A DNA stretch of 7,877 nucleotides from Oscillospiraceae bacterium (GTDB lineage Bacteria > Bacillota > Clostridia > WRCU01), in assembly GCA_009783805.1 (NCBI GenBank), contig WRCU01000059.1:1-7877 (forward strand), in the 5' to 3' direction. Below, one piece after another: positions 1-6,689 of this stretch. Each line of letters starts with the position of its first letter. Within the stretch, counting starts at the first letter, position 1. The position numbers were made by a program, and so were the translations under genes. A model generated the notes under the pieces. It saw only the letters and a program-made list of their open reading frames with translations. It was not told the origin of the DNA and did not search any database.

Positions 1-142
1 GAGGCGGCGGGCCGGCGCGGCTGAGCGGCGAGGCATGGCGCCGGGGCCGGCGGGCCGCGGCAGGCCGCGGTGCAGGCACGCTAGGTGAAGTAAAAGGGAC
101 CCGTACAGGCGAGGATAAAAAATATATGGGGGGCAACGGACC
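1..142. other. Leader region upstream of the oxidoreductase, no convincing gene
   Basis: No convincing gene is visible. The left half is extremely G+C-rich and contains CCGCGG twice (55-60 and 65-70). This self-complementary hexamer could form a 6-bp hairpin with a CAGG loop, but no T-run follows, so a terminator is not supported. The right half turns A-rich (about 114-127), which suggests a promoter -10 region or a loosely structured leader for the gene starting at 143. No good -35 hexamer is seen at the expected distance. A G6 run at 128-133, nine bases before the ATG at 143, is the only ribosome-binding candidate. Confidence 0.4.
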
Positions 143-1180
143 ATGGTAAACGTAGGCTTGATAGGGTGCGGCTCGATCGCCCGCAAAAGGCACCTGTCGG
201 AACTGAGCTCAAACCCAAACGCGAAAATCGTCGCCGTCTGCGACATAGTCAGGGAGCGGGCCGACGAGATCGCAGCCGAGCACGGGGCCAAGGCGTATTA
301 CGATTATAAGGGCGTGATCGGGCATTCCGGGATAGACGCCGTCCTGGTCCTCGCGACCAACGTCCTGCATTCGAAGATGACGGTCGAGGCGCTGAAGGCC
401 GGCAAGCACGTCCTGTGCGAGAAGCCGATGGCGACGAGCCTGGGGGACGCGGAGGCGATGATTAAGGCCGCCGATGAAACCGGCAGGAACCTGATGATCG
501 GCCACAACCAGCGCCTGGCGCCGGCCCATGTAAAGGCCAAGGAGATCCTTTCGTCGGGTAGGCTCGGCAAGGTGCAGACGTTCCGCACCACGTTCGGCCA
601 CCAAGGCTGCGAGGGTTGGGCGATCGACGGGAGGAACACGTGGTTCTTCGAAAAGAGGCACGTCGGCCTGGGGACGATGGCCGACCTGGGGATCCACAAA
701 GCCGACCTGCTCAGGTGGCTGCTCGACGAGACGTTCTGCGAGGCCGCCGCGTTCACCGGCACGCTGGAGAAACGCTACGCCTACGGGAAGGATAAGGGGA
801 AGCCGATAGACGTCGAGGACAACGCCGTATGCCTGATCAGGGGGAAGGGCGGCGTCATGGGCACGATCACCGCCAGTTGGTCTTATAAAAAGGAGGACAA
901 CAGCACGACCCTATACTGCGACAATGGCGTCATGACGCTGTTCGGGCCGACGGGCCATGACATCGCGGTCATGTACGCGGATGGGTCGAGGGAGTTCCAC
1001 GACATCACGGGCATCCAAACGAACGCGCGGCAGTCCGACAGCGGCGTGAGCGCCCTGTTCATCAAGGAGATAGTAAGCGGCGTGAAACCGGAGATCGACG
1101 GCCGCGAAGGCTACGAGGCATTGAAGATCGTCATGGCCTGCATGGAGTCGGCCGAAAAGGGTACGGTCGTCCGGTTCTGA
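143..1180 (+). CDS. Gfo/Idh/MocA family NAD(P)-dependent oxidoreductase
   Basis: This 345-residue protein has the usual length and layout of the Gfo/Idh/MocA dehydrogenases, soluble enzymes that oxidise or reduce hydroxyl groups of sugars, inositols and related compounds with NAD(P). The N-terminal Rossmann fold shows the dinucleotide loop GLIGCGSIA (5-13). The family motif EKP (93-95) carries the expected catalytic lysine K94. The C-terminal substrate domain contains DLGIHKADLLRW (181-192), whose D181 and H185 match the usual Asp/His catalytic pair spaced four residues apart. The start at 143 is preceded by a G-rich stretch (128-133), a modest Shine-Dalgarno. The gene stands alone on its strand and converges with the nucleotidyltransferase. 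The family assignment is firm. The substrate cannot be read from sequence, and inositol, glucose, N-acetylated sugar or scyllo-inosose-type substrates are all possible. Confidence 0.93.
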   Translation: MVNVGLIGCGSIARKRHLSELSSNPNAKIVAVCDIVRERADEIAAEHGAKAYYDYKGVIGHSGIDAVLVLATNVLHSKMTVEALKAGKHVLCEKPMATSLGDAEAMIKAADETGRNLMIGHNQRLAPAHVKAKEILSSGRLGKVQTFRTTFGHQGCEGWAIDGRNTWFFEKRHVGLGTMADLGIHKADLLRWLLDETFCEAAAFTGTLEKRYAYGKDKGKPIDVEDNAVCLIRGKGGVMGTITASWSYKKEDNSTTLYCDNGVMTLFGPTGHDIAVMYADGSREFHDITGIQTNARQSDSGVSALFIKEIVSGVKPEIDGREGYEALKIVMACMESAEKGTVVRF

Positions 1181-1267
1181 GAGGGCGGCCAAAATCGCCA
1201 TCCTGAGCCGCACGCGAAGGGTCTGACGGATGCATGGGGCGTCGGCCCGCCGCCGCGCGTTCGGGCC
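1181..1267. other. Convergent intergenic spacer, no clear terminator
   Basis: This 87-nt spacer separates the 3' ends of two convergent genes, where a bidirectional terminator would be expected. Only short GC hairpins are visible, for example GGGC-GTCG-GCCC. None is followed by a T-run on either strand, so no intrinsic terminator can be supported. Confidence 0.5.
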
Positions 1268-2230
1268 TCACCCCCACAGGCTCTCCGGATACAGCCCCTC
1301 GGCGACCATCCTCCTGACGCCTTCGCGCACGGCCGCGGCGTCGTCCTTGAAAGTCACGCCGTACCACGTGTCCATGGAACGGTACACCCTGACGGTGGCC
1401 TCGCCCCTGTCCACCAGGTCGCCCACGGCGGTGGGGAGGTAGTACTCCGCCGCCGCGCTTCGCCCGCCTTCATTAAGGAAGCGGCCGAACCCCGACAGCA
1501 TGGACCCGAAGACCGCCGGCGTGAAGCCCCACGCGTTCATCGAGACGAGGGTCGCGGGGTCCAGCTCGGCGAGCCCCGTCTCCCCGCCCCCCCCGGCCGC
1601 CTCGCCGGCTCCGGGCCGCGCCTTGGCGTACGTTATCCTGTCGCCCTTCCTCCCTATCTCATTTATCTCCCTGATCCCCATGAGCATCCCGTCCCCATCC
1701 GTCTCGCACACGGCCCTCGAGACGGCCCCGCGCTCGGGCAGGGTCCTCCCGACCTCAAAGCCTATGACGCAGTAGTCCCTCGAGCGCGGGTCGCAACCCG
1801 CCTCCCTCAGGTGCCCGGCCAGCATCCTGAACGCCGCCGGGCCGTAGTAGTCGTCCGCGTTCACCACCGCGAACCCATCCCTCACCGCGTCCCTGCACGC
1901 GAGCACGGCATGGCCCGTGCCCCACGGCCTCTCCCTGCCCTCGGCGACGCCCGGGCCCCCGTAGGCGGCCGGGACGTCACCCAGCTCCTGGAAGGCGCAC
2001 TCCACCTCTATGGCCTTCTGCATGCGGTCGAGGATCCTCTCGCGCATCATGCCCTCGCTGCCGCGCCGAACCACGAACAAGGCCTTCCCGAACCCGGCCC
2101 TCAGCGCGTCGTAGACGGAGAATTCGGCTATGACCTCCCCGCTCAGGCCGACGGGCTCGACCTGCTTCATGCCGTCCCCGCCGAACCTGTTCGACATCCC
2201 CGCCGCCAAGACCACGAGCGTAGGTCCCAT
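1268..2230 (-). CDS. Sugar-phosphate-type nucleotidyltransferase (MobA-like/GT-A NTP transferase fold)
   Basis: This 320-residue protein starts at the ATG complementary to 2228-2230. Its Shine-Dalgarno is AGGGGGC, about seven bases upstream; longer in-frame starts run back through the control region and are unlikely. The N-terminal LVVLAAGMSNRFGG (5-18) followed by MKQ (21-23) is the nucleotide-binding signature of NTP transferases. WGTGHAVL (103-110) and NADDYYG (124-130) fit the base-contacting and metal-binding segments. SMNAWGFTP (230-238) and DTWYGVTFKDD (287-297) resemble a conserved clostridial family usually annotated simply as nucleotidyltransferase. The expected reaction is transfer of a nucleotidyl group from an NTP to a sugar phosphate or similar acceptor; the acceptor is unknown. 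Two oddities stand out: an extra DGM near residues 19-21 and a Gly/Ala-rich insert (206-218) coded partly by a run of eight Gs. Confidence 0.85.
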   Translation of the reverse strand: MGPTLVVLAAGMSNRFGGDGMKQVEPVGLSGEVIAEFSVYDALRAGFGKALFVVRRGSEGMMRERILDRMQKAIEVECAFQELGDVPAAYGGPGVAEGRERPWGTGHAVLACRDAVRDGFAVVNADDYYGPAAFRMLAGHLREAGCDPRSRDYCVIGFEVGRTLPERGAVSRAVCETDGDGMLMGIREINEIGRKGDRITYAKARPGAGEAAGGGGETGLAELDPATLVSMNAWGFTPAVFGSMLSGFGRFLNEGGRSAAAEYYLPTAVGDLVDRGEATVRVYRSMDTWYGVTFKDDAAAVREGVRRMVAEGLYPESLWG

Positions 2231-2285
2231 TCGAGAGCCCCCTTCGAGATTCCCCTTAAGGCCGCCATAAGGCCTGATACCGACC

Positions 2286-2294
2286 ATGATAGCA
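2286..2294 (-). promoter_or_regulatory. Candidate extended -10 promoter for the nucleotidyltransferase
   Basis: Read on the minus strand, this is TGCTATCAT, a match to the extended -10 form TGnTATnnT. It would start transcription about 50 nt upstream of the ATG at 2230. No -35 hexamer is visible at 16-18 nt spacing, so the call rests on the extended -10 alone. Confidence 0.33.
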
Positions 2295-2370
2295 CATATG
2301 GGCCTGCGCGGCCTCCCAAAGCCCCATGGCCGGCTCTCAGGCGACGGGTGGGGGGCCGTGCTCGCTATCA

Positions 2371-2399
2371 TTGACAAATATTGTAAATTATTATAATAT
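2371..2399 (+). promoter_or_regulatory. Sigma-A-type promoter of the tad operon
   Basis: A perfect TTGACA (-35) lies at 2371-2376. A perfect TATAAT lies at 2392-2397 with a 15-nt spacer. An overlapping TAATAT at 2394-2399 has the preferred 17-nt spacer. This is the most AT-rich stretch in the window and sits just before the first tad gene. Either -10 places the start point at roughly 2404-2407, immediately before the AGGAGGG ribosome-binding site (2408-2414), so the 5' leader would be only about 16-20 nt. Confidence 0.82.
2378..2399. repeat. Imperfect inverted repeat across the tad promoter (operator candidate)
   Basis: ATATTGTAA (2378-2386) and TTATAATAT (2391-2399) are inverted copies matching at 8 of 9 positions, with ATTA between them. 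The repeat fills the -35/-10 spacer and covers the -10. This is where a dimeric repressor would block RNA polymerase. AT-rich DNA makes such repeats easier to find by chance, so operator function is inference only. Confidence 0.4.
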
Positions 2400-2422
2400 C
2401 CCCCAATAGGAGGGACGAGCCG

Positions 2423-3586
2423 ATGACGGGCATAGACGTGGCGATCGTTGGGGATGGGGGCAGGTACGCCGATGACCTTATGGCGTACCTGGCCGAACGC
2501 GGCGAGAGGAACGTCGCGTTCCACCTTTTCTCTGACCTCACCGACTACGAAGGCTTCCTGCGGAAAGGCGAGCCCGGCGGCGCCGCGATGGACGCGGCCA
2601 TACTCACGGAGGAGGCCGCGATGCGCTATTGCGGCGCGAGGTCACTGAGCCCCGGCCTCATCAACCTGGGCGATGAGGCCCATATCGGCGTCCTCTGCAT
2701 GTGCGGGAAAGGGGAGGAGGCCGGCTCGGCCTATCCCGGCCTGAAAAAGATAGCCGCATACGCCGCCGTCGCCGATGTATGGCTGGGCATAGTCGGGCTG
2801 GCATCCCTGGACGATCTGCGCATCGGTCCCGGGGGCATGGGCGGAAGCCCCATAATCTCGTTCTACTCGCCTCAGGGAGGGTCCGGCGTGACCACGGTCT
2901 CGTCCATGGTGGCCGCATCCCTCTCCATGTTAGGCAAGAGGGCGGCGTATATATCACTGGAAAGGTCGCAGGCCAGGCCCGCGGCCTTTGACGCGCAGGG
3001 GGGGATGGGCATGTCCGACCTCCTCTACTTCGTCAGGGAAAGGGACAAGTCCCTCGTCTTCAAGGTCTCCGAGACGCTCACCCCCTGCAGGCGCTCCGGC
3101 GCGCTCTTCCCGTACCGTCCCGCGTCGGCCGCCGAAATGGGCGACGTTACGGAGGGCGACGCGGAGTTCCTCCTCTCCGTAATGAGATGCGCGTCGAACG
3201 TCGACGTGACCGTGGTCGACCTCGACCCCAGGCTGGACGCCGTCAACCTGAAGGTTTTGGCCATGGCCGACCTGAACGTGATAGTCGCCAAGGAGGAAAG
3301 GTCCCACTCGGAGAAGCTGGCCAGGTTCTGCGAGGCCTGCGAGGCCCACTTCGGCGCGCCGGCCGAGAGGGCCTTGGAACCGTGCAGGTGGCGTTCGCTC
3401 ATCAACATGGCGGGCGCCGAGCGAGCGCGCGCCGAGCCCCCCGAGGCCATAGGGAGGCTGGCGATACCGGGCGGCCGGATACCCGAGGACCGTGGGTTCG
3501 GGGGCGAGGGCGGGGTCGATTGGGACTCCGAATTGGGAAGGTCGGTGCGCGCGGCCGCCGAATGGCTGCGCGGGTACCTGATGTGA
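2423..3586 (+). CDS. tadZ: TadZ/CpaE-like pilus assembly protein with degenerate Walker A loop
   Basis: This 387-residue protein opens the tad operon. A clear AGGAGGG (2408-2414) lies eight bases before the ATG. Residues 1 to about 125 look like a receiver-like N-terminal domain typical of CpaE/TadZ. From about 144 onward it has a MinD/ParA-type fold: SPQGGSGVTT (149-158) occupies the P-loop position, and VTVVDLDP (262-269) matches the Walker B/switch II strand. In the family, TadZ/CpaE localises the Tad machinery, often at the pole, and acts as a hub on the cytoplasmic membrane. Here the signature lysine and the Walker A lysine are replaced by Q151 and V156, so ATP hydrolysis is doubtful; some TadZ proteins are known to have atypical ATPase domains. 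The stop is 8 nt before tadA, which supports co-transcription. Confidence 0.82.
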   Translation: MTGIDVAIVGDGGRYADDLMAYLAERGERNVAFHLFSDLTDYEGFLRKGEPGGAAMDAAILTEEAAMRYCGARSLSPGLINLGDEAHIGVLCMCGKGEEAGSAYPGLKKIAAYAAVADVWLGIVGLASLDDLRIGPGGMGGSPIISFYSPQGGSGVTTVSSMVAASLSMLGKRAAYISLERSQARPAAFDAQGGMGMSDLLYFVRERDKSLVFKVSETLTPCRRSGALFPYRPASAAEMGDVTEGDAEFLLSVMRCASNVDVTVVDLDPRLDAVNLKVLAMADLNVIVAKEERSHSEKLARFCEACEAHFGAPAERALEPCRWRSLINMAGAERARAEPPEAIGRLAIPGGRIPEDRGFGGEGGVDWDSELGRSVRAAAEWLRGYLM

Positions 3587-3594
3587 GGGGCGCC

Positions 3595-4794
3595 ATGGTC
3601 CGTGACGAATCCGTGCGGAAGATAGAGGCGAAGGTCAGGGCCGCCTTGAATGAGCGTACCGAGACGGACGAGCCCGATGACGTGATCCGCGGCGCCATCG
3701 TCTCCATAGTGATGTCCATGGAGGAGACGGCCCATATGGGCTTGATCGGCAAAGTCGGCCTCATAGACGGCATATTCGCGTCCATCCGGGGGATGGACGC
3801 GCTCCAGCCCCTCATGGACGACGGCGAGGTGACGGAGGTCATGGTCAACGGCCACGACAGCGTCTTCGTCGGCAAAGGCGGCATGATGCAGGGTACCGAC
3901 GTGAGGTTCGACAGCCGTGAAAGGTATGAGGACTTGATACACAAGGTCGTGTCGGGCGTGAACAGGGTCGTCAACGAGTCCAGCCCCATCGTCGACGCGA
4001 GGCTTCCCGACGGATCCAGGGTGAGCGTGGTGATGCCCCCGGTCGCGTTGGCGGGCCCATACATGACGATACGCAAGTTCCCGAAGGACCCGCTCACGAT
4101 GGGGCAGCTGGTGGCCTTGGGCACGTTGACGCAGGAATGCGCCGAGTTCATGGGGGGCGTGGTCGCATGCGGGTACAACGTCTTCGTGAGCGGCGGCACG
4201 GGATCGGGCAAGACGACGTTCCTCAACGTGCTGGCGGGCTACATCCCCCCGCACGAGAGGGTCATCACCATCGAGGACTCGGCCGAGCTGCAGATCAGGT
4301 CCGTCCCGAACATGGTGAGGATGGAGACCAAGAACGCGAACACCCAGGGCACGGGCGAGATAGGGATGCAGGAACTCATAAAGGCGAGCCTGCGCATGGC
4401 CCCAAACAGGATCATCGTCGGCGAGTGCAGGGGGTCCGAAGCCTTCAGCATGCTGCAGGCCATGAACACCGGCCATGACGGCTCGCTGTCGACCGGGCAC
4501 GCGAACTCGGCCCGCGACATGCTCGGCAGGTTGGAAACGATGGTCCTTGCGGGCTGCAGCTATCCCTTGGACGCCATCCGCAGGCAGATCGCCTCTGGGA
4601 TCGAGATCATCGTGCACCTGGCGAAGTCGTCGGGCGGGAGACGGTTGGTAATGGAGATAGACGAGTTGGTGGGCCCAGGCCAGGGGTCGTTTGAGCTGAA
4701 CCCGCTCTTCGAGCGGGACGAGGCCGGAGAGTTGGTGAGGACGAAGAATGGGGTCATTAAGAGGAAGAGGGGCTTTGGGCAAGGGGGCGACTGA
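3595..4794 (+). CDS. tadA: TadA/CpaF secretion ATPase of the Tad pilus
   Basis: This 399-residue hexameric motor ATPase of the VirB11/PilB superfamily would power Flp pilus assembly from the cytoplasmic face of the membrane. The start at 3595 follows GAGGGG (3585-3590) and gives a normal CpaF N-terminus; the frame is also open for 136 codons upstream, but that part overlaps tadZ. VDARLPDGSR (133-142) and TIRKFPKDP (158-166) are typical CpaF segments. Walker A is GGTGSGKTT (200-208), the Asp box is TIEDSAEL (225-232), and Walker B is IIVGECRG (273-280) with catalytic E277. The His box region GHDGSLSTGHANS (293-305) has the STGHANS form that I associate with clostridial homologues. All key residues are present, so it should be active. 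It lies 8 nt after tadZ and overlaps tadB by 47 nt. Confidence 0.96.
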   Translation: MVRDESVRKIEAKVRAALNERTETDEPDDVIRGAIVSIVMSMEETAHMGLIGKVGLIDGIFASIRGMDALQPLMDDGEVTEVMVNGHDSVFVGKGGMMQGTDVRFDSRERYEDLIHKVVSGVNRVVNESSPIVDARLPDGSRVSVVMPPVALAGPYMTIRKFPKDPLTMGQLVALGTLTQECAEFMGGVVACGYNVFVSGGTGSGKTTFLNVLAGYIPPHERVITIEDSAELQIRSVPNMVRMETKNANTQGTGEIGMQELIKASLRMAPNRIIVGECRGSEAFSMLQAMNTGHDGSLSTGHANSARDMLGRLETMVLAGCSYPLDAIRRQIASGIEIIVHLAKSSGGRRLVMEIDELVGPGQGSFELNPLFERDEAGELVRTKNGVIKRKRGFGQGGD

Positions 4795-5602
4795 CGCGGC
4801 CCATGCCGCGGGGGCGGGCGGCGGCGCGAGGCCCGCGGAAGGCGGCGGGGGCGGGCCCAAGGTCGCCGACCCATATGCGATGGGCCTGAGGGCGTCGGTT
4901 TTTTGGGGCGTCTGCGGTGCCTTGGCGACCTTCGGCGCGCTTTATCTGTTTTACCGGAGCGCGGCCGTCGCGGCGGCTCTATGCCCCTTGGGGCTCACCT
5001 ACGCCAGGCTCAAGGCGGGAAGGCACCGCCAACGACAGCGGTCCGAGTTCAGGGCGCAGTTTCGGGACATGACCGTATCCCTGTCCTCGTCCGTCTTCTC
5101 CGGGAGGTCAGTCGAAAACGCCCTGAAGGCGGCGCTCCAGGATCTGACCGCGCTGTATGGGGGGCCGGACGCCATGATAGTGGCCGAGTGCCATGAGATA
5201 TGCAGGAACCTGGACACGGGGATGGGCATGGAGGCCTCCTTGCGGGGGTTCGCCCAAAGGGTGGGCCAGGAGGATGTGGACGACTTCGTGGGGATCATGC
5301 TGACGTGCCGCAAGTCGGGGGGCGACATGGTCACGGTCATCAGGAACGCCGTCGACGTCATCGGGGACAGGATGGCCGTCATGCAAGAAATAGAGACTGC
5401 GACGGCGCAGAAGAGGCTGGAGAAGAGCATCCTCAACGCGACCCCGGTCGCGCTCCTGGCGATCCTCTCACTGACGAGCGGCGACTACATGGCACCCGTG
5501 TTCGAGACGCTGCCGGGCAGGTTGGCCATGACTGTCTGCATCGGGCTCATGGCCCTTTCCTGGCTTATTTCCGGGAGGATCGTCGCGAAGGCCGAATTCT
5601 AG
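4748..5602 (+). CDS. tadB: TadB-like inner-membrane platform protein (T2SSF domain)
   Basis: This 284-residue membrane protein follows tadA. The T2SS-F core includes FRDMTVSLSSSVFSGRSVENAL-like sequence (first part FRDMTVSLSSSVFSG, 105-119) and CRKSGGDMVTVIRN (187-200), typical of the helical platform domain. Hydrophobic segments lie at about 51-69, 72-88, 229-246 and 258-279. With TadC it would form the membrane base that couples TadA to pilin polymerisation. Two starts are possible. The ATG at 4748 has GTGAGG seven bases upstream and overlaps tadA by 47 nt. The in-frame TTG at 4775 has AGAGG four bases upstream and would shorten the protein by nine residues. Residues 11-38 form an unusual Gly/Ala-rich, probably disordered N-terminal tail before the first membrane segment. 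Confidence 0.88.
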   Translation: MGSLRGRGALGKGATDAAHAAGAGGGARPAEGGGGGPKVADPYAMGLRASVFWGVCGALATFGALYLFYRSAAVAAALCPLGLTYARLKAGRHRQRQRSEFRAQFRDMTVSLSSSVFSGRSVENALKAALQDLTALYGGPDAMIVAECHEICRNLDTGMGMEASLRGFAQRVGQEDVDDFVGIMLTCRKSGGDMVTVIRNAVDVIGDRMAVMQEIETATAQKRLEKSILNATPVALLAILSLTSGDYMAPVFETLPGRLAMTVCIGLMALSWLISGRIVAKAEF

Positions 5603-5620
5603 CGAAGGGGGGACCAGGCT

Positions 5621-6406
5621 ATGGGCTTGAAAATGGGCGCGCGGCAAGCCGCCATCCGGACCATGCGCATTTTGGGGGTAAGCTTCGGCGGGCCGTACTT
5701 CAGGAAGACCCACCTGCGCCTGATCAGGGCGGGGCTGGCGGGCGGGGCCAAGGGGGCGGGGGAGGCGTCCCTGAGGGGCGGGGTCAGCGAATACGTGGCC
5801 GACAAGGCCGTCCTGTCGCTCGCGGCCGCGGCGGCCACAGGTTTTTTTACCCTCGCCGCCGGCGGGGGGGTCCTTTCGGCGCCGATCGGGCTTGCCTTCG
5901 GGGTGGCCGTATTCATGGCCAAGGACATGGACCTGGACAGGAAGGCTCGGCGGAGGGCGGATGAGGTGGAGCGCGACTTGCCGTCCCTCATCAACAGGCT
6001 CGCGCTGTTCGTCAACGCGGGCATGACCACCTTCAGGGCCATGGAGCGGATAGCCTCCGAAAAGGCCGGGAAGGGCGTCCTGTACGGCGAGTTGAAGGCG
6101 GCGGTGGACGAGGTGCACGGAGGGGTCCCGGAGCACAAGGCGTATGAGGCCATGGCTGCCCGCCTGTCGGTCAGGTCCGTGTCGTCCTTCGTCTCGGTCC
6201 TCGTGCAGAACATGAGGAAGGGCAACCAGGACTTGGTGACGATCCTGAGGATGCAGGCGAAGGAATGCTGGGAGGTCAGGAAGCAGTCGGCCAAGAGGCT
6301 GGGGGAGGAGGCGTCCACGAAGCTGCTGCTGCCGATGGTGATCATGTTCCTGGCCGTGCTCTTGGTAGTCGCCACCCCGGCGGTCATATCTTTCAACGGC
6401 TTTTAG
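5621..6406 (+). CDS. tadC: TadC-like inner-membrane platform protein (T2SSF domain)
   Basis: This 261-residue protein starts 18 nt after tadB, with a strong AAGGGGGG (5605-5612) eight bases before the ATG. Hydrophobic segments are seen at about 63-81, 84-100 and 235-256. The cytoplasmic T2SS-F helical domain lies between them, for example ERDLPSLINRLALFVNAGM (117-135), a typical TadC pattern, and NMRKGNQDLVTILRMQAKE (197-215). It is the expected partner of TadB in the pilus platform. The coding sequence has a T7 run (5842-5848) and a G7 run (5864-5870) close together, both in frame. The assignment to TadC rather than TadB rests on order and on the closing hydrophobic segment near the C-terminus. 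Confidence 0.88.
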   Translation: MGLKMGARQAAIRTMRILGVSFGGPYFRKTHLRLIRAGLAGGAKGAGEASLRGGVSEYVADKAVLSLAAAAATGFFTLAAGGGVLSAPIGLAFGVAVFMAKDMDLDRKARRRADEVERDLPSLINRLALFVNAGMTTFRAMERIASEKAGKGVLYGELKAAVDEVHGGVPEHKAYEAMAARLSVRSVSSFVSVLVQNMRKGNQDLVTILRMQAKECWEVRKQSAKRLGEEASTKLLLPMVIMFLAVLLVVATPAVISFNGF

Positions 6407-6433
6407 GCCCATGCCTGAGGCAAACCAAACATT

Positions 6434-6440
6434 AGGGAGG
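6434..6440 (+). promoter_or_regulatory. Strong ribosome-binding site of the pilin gene
   Basis: AGGGAGG lies eight bases before the ATG at 6449, in a locally AT-richer 42-nt spacer after tadC. This fixes the pilin start and fits high translation of the major subunit. Confidence 0.7.
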
Positions 6441-6448
6441 TAAACGTC

Positions 6449-6658
6449 ATGTTGGCAAAGCAGTGTATCCGCGCGGCGAAGGCGTTCGCCGGTGACCGCA
6501 GTGGCTTGGGGACGGTGGAGATCGTGATCATCATCGCCGTCTTGGTGGGGATCGCGCTCATCTTCCGCAACGCCATCATAGGGTTCGTCACGGGCATCAT
6601 CGACCAGGTCTTCGGCGCGGACGTCAGGGGTCAGCTGAACCCTCTGGACATGCGGTGA
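6449..6658 (+). CDS. flp: Flp-type prepilin (type IVb-like pilin, Flp1 family)
   Basis: This 69-residue protein has the layout of an Flp prepilin: a short positively charged leader (K4, R8, K11, R17), then SGLGTVEIVIII (18-29), then a long hydrophobic helix (about 23-50). A prepilin peptidase cut after G19 would leave glutamate at +5 (E24), the conserved position needed for pilin assembly, and a mature subunit of 50 residues. The core reads TVEIV where proteobacterial Flp proteins have EY, as in the Flp1-like pilins of Bacillota. Placement directly after tadC is the usual clostridial order. The gene would encode the structural subunit of the fibre. The C-terminal part (56-69) is short and polar, with no cysteines for a disulfide loop. 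Confidence 0.85.
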   Translation: MLAKQCIRAAKAFAGDRSGLGTVEIVIIIAVLVGIALIFRNAIIGFVTGIIDQVFGADVRGQLNPLDMR

Positions 6659-6673
6659 CGCATGCCCGGGAAG

Positions 6674-6689
6674 GCGGCGGAAGCGCCGC
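6674..6689 (+). other. GC-rich hairpin between the pilin and the next gene
   Basis: GCGGCG (6674-6679) and CGCCGC (6684-6689) pair perfectly around a GAAG loop. The hairpin lies 15 nt after the pilin stop and just before the GGGGTGA ribosome-binding sequence of the next gene. No T-run follows, so it is not a standard terminator. It could stabilise the pilin message or dampen translation downstream. Confidence 0.45.

Noticed and set aside
55..70. CCGCGG-CAGG-CCGCGG hairpin as a terminator of an upstream gene
   Set aside because: No T-run follows the stem, and no upstream gene can be supported.
3..149. Open frame from the left edge ending in TAA at 147-149, overlapping the oxidoreductase start (ATGGTAA)
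   Set aside because: The start-stop overlap looks operon-like, but the translated tail is Arg/Gly-rich low complexity with no recognisable motif. All frames are open by chance in such GC-rich DNA, so it is too short to support.
2286..2371. Widely spaced inverted 8-mers ATGATAGC (2286-2293) and GCTATCAT (2364-2371)
   Set aside because: Only 8 bp match with no extension, and a pair like this is plausible by chance in a region this long.
2231..2524. N-terminal extension of the nucleotidyltransferase by about 98 residues
   Set aside because: The extension would run through the tad promoter and into tadZ, has no resemblance to the family, and the ATG at 2230 has a good ribosome-binding site and begins exactly at the conserved N-terminus.
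3025..4860. A 611-codon open frame on the minus strand opposite tadZ and tadA
   Set aside because: It is Pro/His/Arg-rich without family motifs and lies opposite tadA, which has complete catalytic motifs. It is a shadow frame produced by high GC at third positions.
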